Positions 4,261 to 7,491 of a DNA stretch of 7,491 nucleotides are shown in pieces (within the stretch, counting starts at the first letter, position 1; every line of letters begins with the position of its first letter). Origin of the DNA: an uncultured Candidatus Saccharibacteria bacterium (GTDB lineage Bacteria > Patescibacteriota > Saccharimonadia > Saccharimonadales > Saccharimonadaceae); NCBI GenBank assembly GCA_945916045.1, contig CAMEGH010000027.1, positions 1 through 7,491 of the forward strand. The letters run 5' to 3'. Below the pieces are notes generated by a model, which was given only the letters and a program-made list of their open reading frames with translations, ran no database searches and was not told the DNA's origin. Made by a program: the position numbers and the translations under genes.

Positions 4261-6891
4261 ATGGTTAGTAGGCAAAAAGTTCTGACGAAGGTGTTTGGCG
4301 ATCCGCAAAAGCGCATTGTTAAGGGGCTTGAAAAGCGAATTAAAGGTATTAACGAGCTTGAACCAAAATATCAAAAACTAAAAAAGGCAGAACTTGCCAA
4401 GCAAACCGACGTGCTAAAAAAGCGCCTCGCAAAAAAGAAGACGACGCTTGATGACATTTTGCCAGATGCGTTTGCAGTGGTGCGCGAAGCCAGCCAGCGC
4501 GTGTTGGGGATGCGTCATTTTGACGTGCAGTTGATGGGCGGAATTGTGCTGCACGAAGGCAACGTGGCCGAAATGAAAACTGGTGAGGGAAAAACCCTGG
4601 TGGCGACCGCGCCAGTGTACCTAAATGCGCTCTCTGAAAAGGGCGTGCACGTGGTAACCGTGAACGATTATTTGGCGCAACGTGACGCCAGCTGGATGGG
4701 CGAATTGTATGATTTTTTGGGCCTTTCGACCGGTGTTATTATTAACGACGCGAGTTTTATTTACGACCCAAACTTCGACAACGAAGCCCATGAAGACGAA
4801 AAAATGCGCCGTTTGCGCCCAGCTACGCGCAAAGAAGCCTACGCGGCCGACATTACCTACGGCACAAATAACGAATTCGGCTTTGACTATTTGCGCGACA
4901 ACATGGTCAACGACGTAGAATTGCTTCGCCAGCGCGAACTGAATTTTGCAATTGTCGACGAAGTGGATTCGATCTTGATCGATGAAGCGCGTACTCCGCT
5001 GATTATTAGCGCGCCTGCGCAAAATAACCCAGAAAACTACATCAATTTTGCAAAAATCACTGCCAAATTGGTGCCAGAAGATTACATTTTGGACGAAAAG
5101 CGCAAAGCCGTTAGCTTGACCGACAAAGGTGTCGAAAAAGTGCAAAAAATGTTGGGAATAAAAAACTTATACACCCCAGATAATGTGCGAAATGTCTACC
5201 ATCTCGACCAAGCGTTGCGCGCACAAACCTTGTTCAAACGTGATAAAGATTATGTCGTAGCAAACAATGGCGAAGTGATTATTGTCGACGAGCACACTGG
5301 TCGTTTGATGCACGGTCGCCGCTACAGCGAAGGTTTGCACCAAGCGATTGAAGCCAAAGAGCACGTGCAAGTGCAAACCGAAAGCATGACGCTTGCAACC
5401 GTTTCGTTCCAGAATTTCTTCCGTTTGTATGACAAACTGAGTGGTATGACTGGTACGGCCTTCACCGAAGCAGAAGAATTTCAGCAGATTTACAGCCTTG
5501 ATGTGGTGCAAGTGCCGTCAAACCGACCGCTGGCGCGTATCGACAAAGAAGACCTTATTTTCAAAACCGAAAAGGGTAAATTGAAGGCCGTAGCCGACGC
5601 AATTAAGGAATATCACAAGCAAGGCCGCCCAGTGTTGGTTGGTTCTGGCTCGATTGTGAAGAACGAATTGATCGCAAATTGGCTTGACAAAGAAAACATT
5701 AAGTATGAAATTTTGAACGCCAAAAACAACGAACACGAAGCTGCAATCGTGGCGCGTGCCGGCGAAAAAGGCGCGATTACGCTGGCAACCAACATTGCCG
5801 GGCGTGGTACCGACATCAAGCTTGGCGAGGGTGTGAAAGAACTTGGTGGTTTGGTGGTGCTTGGTTCGGAGCGGCACGAAAGTCGTCGTATCGACAACCA
5901 GCTACGTGGCCGTGGTGGGCGCCAGGGCGACCCGGGCGAAACGCAATTTTACGTCTCAACCGAAGACGATTTGATGCGTATTTTCCAGGGTGAACGTATT
6001 GCCGCGCTGATGGATCGTTTGGGTGTGGACGAAGAAACGCCAATCCAAAACAAAGCCGTGTCAAAAACGCTTGAAGCGGCGCAAAAACGCGTCGAAGGCT
6101 ACCATTTTGACAGTCGTAAAAATGTTGTTCAGTACGACAACGTCATCAATCGCCACCGCCGCGTGGTCTACAAAGTGCGCCGCAAAATTTTGGAAGGCCA
6201 AGATATTCGCACCGAAGTTGAACGCTTGATAAAAGACGCGCTGAAAGATCTTACCGTGGTGCCGGCAAAAAATAATCCAAAATTTGTTGAAGAATTTGAA
6301 GGATTGTTCCCGGTTGATACCGCAAAAATTAAAGAAGTTGGCCGCGAAAAGAACGATAAAAAGCGCTATCTGGCAGCCAAAAAGCTGGTAACAGAATTGT
6401 ATGATGCGCGCGAAAAAGAACTCGACGCTGATACAATGCGCAAACTGGAACGCGAAATTTACATGGAAGTGCTCGACCAATTGTGGATGCAGCACCTTGA
6501 AAATATGCAGCATTTGCGCGAAGGAATTCACTGGCGCAGTGTTGGCCAGCGCGACCCGTTGGTGGAATACCGCGTGGAAAGCCAAAAGCTTTTTGACGGA
6601 TTGCAGGCAACACTTCGCACCGAAGTTTTGCGCATTATTATGCACGTTCGCCCAACCGATATTACTGCACAAAATGTGGACGACGAATACCAAACTGAAC
6701 TAACGCGTTTGGCTGAAAGCGCCGTCGAAAAAGGCGTGAACGAAGTCTCAAACGTTAAGCACGCGAGCGACGATGATTTTGCAGGTTCGGTGAAAAAAGA
6801 CAAAACCACCGCCGAGAAAAACCACGCCAAAAACGCCGCGCGCAAAAAGAAAAAAGCGCAGCGCCAAAACCGCAAAAAGAACCGAAAGTAA
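4261..6891 (+). CDS. secA: Preprotein translocase ATPase SecA
   Basis: SecA is the motor that drives unfolded preproteins through the SecYEG channel at the membrane. The 876-residue product is complete: Walker A MKTGEGKT (105-112), Walker B DEVD (233-236), the YAADITYGTNNEFGFDYLRDNM block (194-215), the preprotein cross-linking region, NBD2 with TNIAGRGTDI (510-519) and the arginine-finger motif QLRGRGGRQGDPG (547-559), then the helical scaffold and two-helix finger near IHWRSVGQRDP. Two departures stand out. An extra acidic segment lies at about 164-188, where the Escherichia coli protein is about 20 residues shorter. The usual C-terminal zinc motif (CxCxSGxxxxxCC/H) is missing, and residues 845-876 are a Lys/Arg-rich tail with no cysteine. 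The motif position usually holding Ser or Ala in RGRSGRQGD is Gly553. Start: ATG 4261 with AGAGGG upstream. Confidence 0.97.
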   Translation: MVSRQKVLTKVFGDPQKRIVKGLEKRIKGINELEPKYQKLKKAELAKQTDVLKKRLAKKKTTLDDILPDAFAVVREASQRVLGMRHFDVQLMGGIVLHEGNVAEMKTGEGKTLVATAPVYLNALSEKGVHVVTVNDYLAQRDASWMGELYDFLGLSTGVIINDASFIYDPNFDNEAHEDEKMRRLRPATRKEAYAADITYGTNNEFGFDYLRDNMVNDVELLRQRELNFAIVDEVDSILIDEARTPLIISAPAQNNPENYINFAKITAKLVPEDYILDEKRKAVSLTDKGVEKVQKMLGIKNLYTPDNVRNVYHLDQALRAQTLFKRDKDYVVANNGEVIIVDEHTGRLMHGRRYSEGLHQAIEAKEHVQVQTESMTLATVSFQNFFRLYDKLSGMTGTAFTEAEEFQQIYSLDVVQVPSNRPLARIDKEDLIFKTEKGKLKAVADAIKEYHKQGRPVLVGSGSIVKNELIANWLDKENIKYEILNAKNNEHEAAIVARAGEKGAITLATNIAGRGTDIKLGEGVKELGGLVVLGSERHESRRIDNQLRGRGGRQGDPGETQFYVSTEDDLMRIFQGERIAALMDRLGVDEETPIQNKAVSKTLEAAQKRVEGYHFDSRKNVVQYDNVINRHRRVVYKVRRKILEGQDIRTEVERLIKDALKDLTVVPAKNNPKFVEEFEGLFPVDTAKIKEVGREKNDKKRYLAAKKLVTELYDAREKELDADTMRKLEREIYMEVLDQLWMQHLENMQHLREGIHWRSVGQRDPLVEYRVESQKLFDGLQATLRTEVLRIIMHVRPTDITAQNVDDEYQTELTRLAESAVEKGVNEVSNVKHASDDDFAGSVKKDKTTAEKNHAKNAARKKKKAQRQNRKKNRK

Positions 6892-6897
6892 CCGAGC

Positions 6898-7491
6898 GTG
6901 AGGCATACAGTTGAAGAAGTGCGCCTGAAAAATGGCGCAAGAGGATTGCTTATCGATGTGCCGGATGCGACGGTGATGAGCTTTGAATTTCAGTTTCGCG
7001 CGGGCAATCGCTACGTGCGCAACAAAGAAATTTACGAAGCCGCCCACGTGATGGAGCACATGGCATTTGGCGCCAACGCCGAATTTGCCACCGAGCACGA
7101 ATTCGAGGAAGAATTTACCAAAAATGGCGCGTATCACAACGCATTTACGAGCGATCTTTCCATGGTGTACATGGCAGATTGCGCGGATTTTGAATGGGAA
7201 CGAATTTTGAATTTGCAAAAAGTTTCGATTTGCCAGCCGCAATTTAATGAAGAGGAATTGAAGGCCGAAAAAGGCAACGTGCGCAGTGAATTAACAGGGT
7301 ATTTGAACGATCACGCGCGATTGTTATGGCCAAAATCGCAGCAGCTTTTGGGCGAAGATGTTTTGACGTTTGGCCAGCGTCTAAAAACCATTCCGCACAT
7401 TACGCTTGAAGATATTGCAGAGCACCACAAACGCACACACACCGCCGAAAATATGCGTTTTGTGATTGCCGGAAAGTTGCACGGTCGCAAA
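6898..7491 (+). CDS. M16-family zinc metallopeptidase (pitrilysin/insulinase type), N-terminal part
   Basis: The frame is open to the right edge and gives 198 residues, about half of a typical M16 protein. It has the inverted zinc motif HVMEH (H50, E53, H54) followed by MAFG, then NGAYHNAFTS (76-85), which matches the family's G-G-x-x-N-A-x-T. E131 in VRSEL lies 77 residues after H54, and E124 seven residues before it, the same spacing as the zinc-ligand and accessory Glu of pitrilysin. All catalytic residues expected in this half are present, so it should be an active peptidase subunit rather than a degenerate one. There is no signal peptide, so a cytoplasmic location is likely. I chose GTG 6898, six bases after the secA TAA, because the family N-terminus starts there and the next ATG (6976) would remove the first strand. 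No strong ribosome site is seen; translational coupling to secA is likely. Confidence 0.9.
   Translation, partial: MRHTVEEVRLKNGARGLLIDVPDATVMSFEFQFRAGNRYVRNKEIYEAAHVMEHMAFGANAEFATEHEFEEEFTKNGAYHNAFTSDLSMVYMADCADFEWERILNLQKVSICQPQFNEEELKAEKGNVRSELTGYLNDHARLLWPKSQQLLGEDVLTFGQRLKTIPHITLEDIAEHHKRTHTAENMRFVIAGKLHGRK

Noticed and set aside
6061..6693. 210-codon minus-strand open frame inside secA
   Set aside because: It is antisense to a clearly conserved region, is Phe/His-rich as expected from the reverse of Lys/Glu codons, and has no ribosome site or family resemblance.
6748..7242. 164-codon minus-strand frame across the secA-M16 junction
   Set aside because: It runs opposite to two well-supported genes and its composition is that of a reverse-strand shadow.
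1..7491. TGA recoded as glycine, as in Gracilibacteria and Absconditabacteria
   Set aside because: All genes are full length with GGN glycines and no internal TGA. None of the five visible stops is TGA, but five is too few to mean anything.
1..7491. tRNA genes, CRISPR arrays, insertion sequences or a defence island
   Set aside because: I found no cloverleaf-like segments, regularly spaced repeats, transposase motifs or terminal repeats; the gaps are short and explained by promoters and terminators.

Overview
The window looks like ordinary chromosomal housekeeping DNA from a small-genome bacterium. Patescibacteria (CPR), probably Saccharibacteria-like, is my best guess. The reasons are a SecA with an extra acidic segment before its conserved YAADITYGTNNEFGFDYLRDNM-type block and no C-terminal zinc motif, a short HPF, and compact spacing. 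There is no rRNA or other marker here, so the lineage is inference. The genetic code is standard: glycines use GGN and no gene is interrupted by TGA. G+C is roughly half by eye.

Layout: (1) 1-419, minus strand, the start of an unrecognised acidic then amphipathic protein that runs off the left edge. (2) 420-597, a divergent promoter region. (3) 598-1434, plus strand, uppP (undecaprenyl-diphosphate phosphatase). (4) 1522-2343, minus strand, a membrane-anchored protein with a C-terminal OmpA-like domain; it converges on uppP and ends inside its own terminator hairpin. (5) 2344-2392, a 49-bp divergent gap holding two extended -10 promoters so close to the start codons that both transcripts look leaderless. 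(6) 2393-3637, plus strand, serS. (7) 3707-4081, plus strand, hpf/raiA, with its own promoter and the strongest Shine-Dalgarno site of the window, followed by a hairpin terminator. (8) 4123-4260, a secA promoter region with nested inverted repeats. (9) 4261-6891, plus strand, secA. (10) 6898 to the right edge, plus strand, the N-terminal part of an M16 (pitrilysin/insulinase) zinc peptidase, six bases after and in the same frame as secA.

The genes cover cell-envelope work (UppP lipid-carrier recycling, a peptidoglycan-binding-like anchored protein, the SecA export motor, a peptidase) and translation (SerS, HPF). The hpf-secA adjacency is also known from Firmicutes such as Bacillus subtilis. 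I see no mobile element, CRISPR array, tRNA or obvious novel defence system. The points most worth a second look are the leaderless divergent pair, the stop codon inside a terminator loop, the OmpA-like protein, the secA operator-like repeats, and the unidentified left-edge protein.
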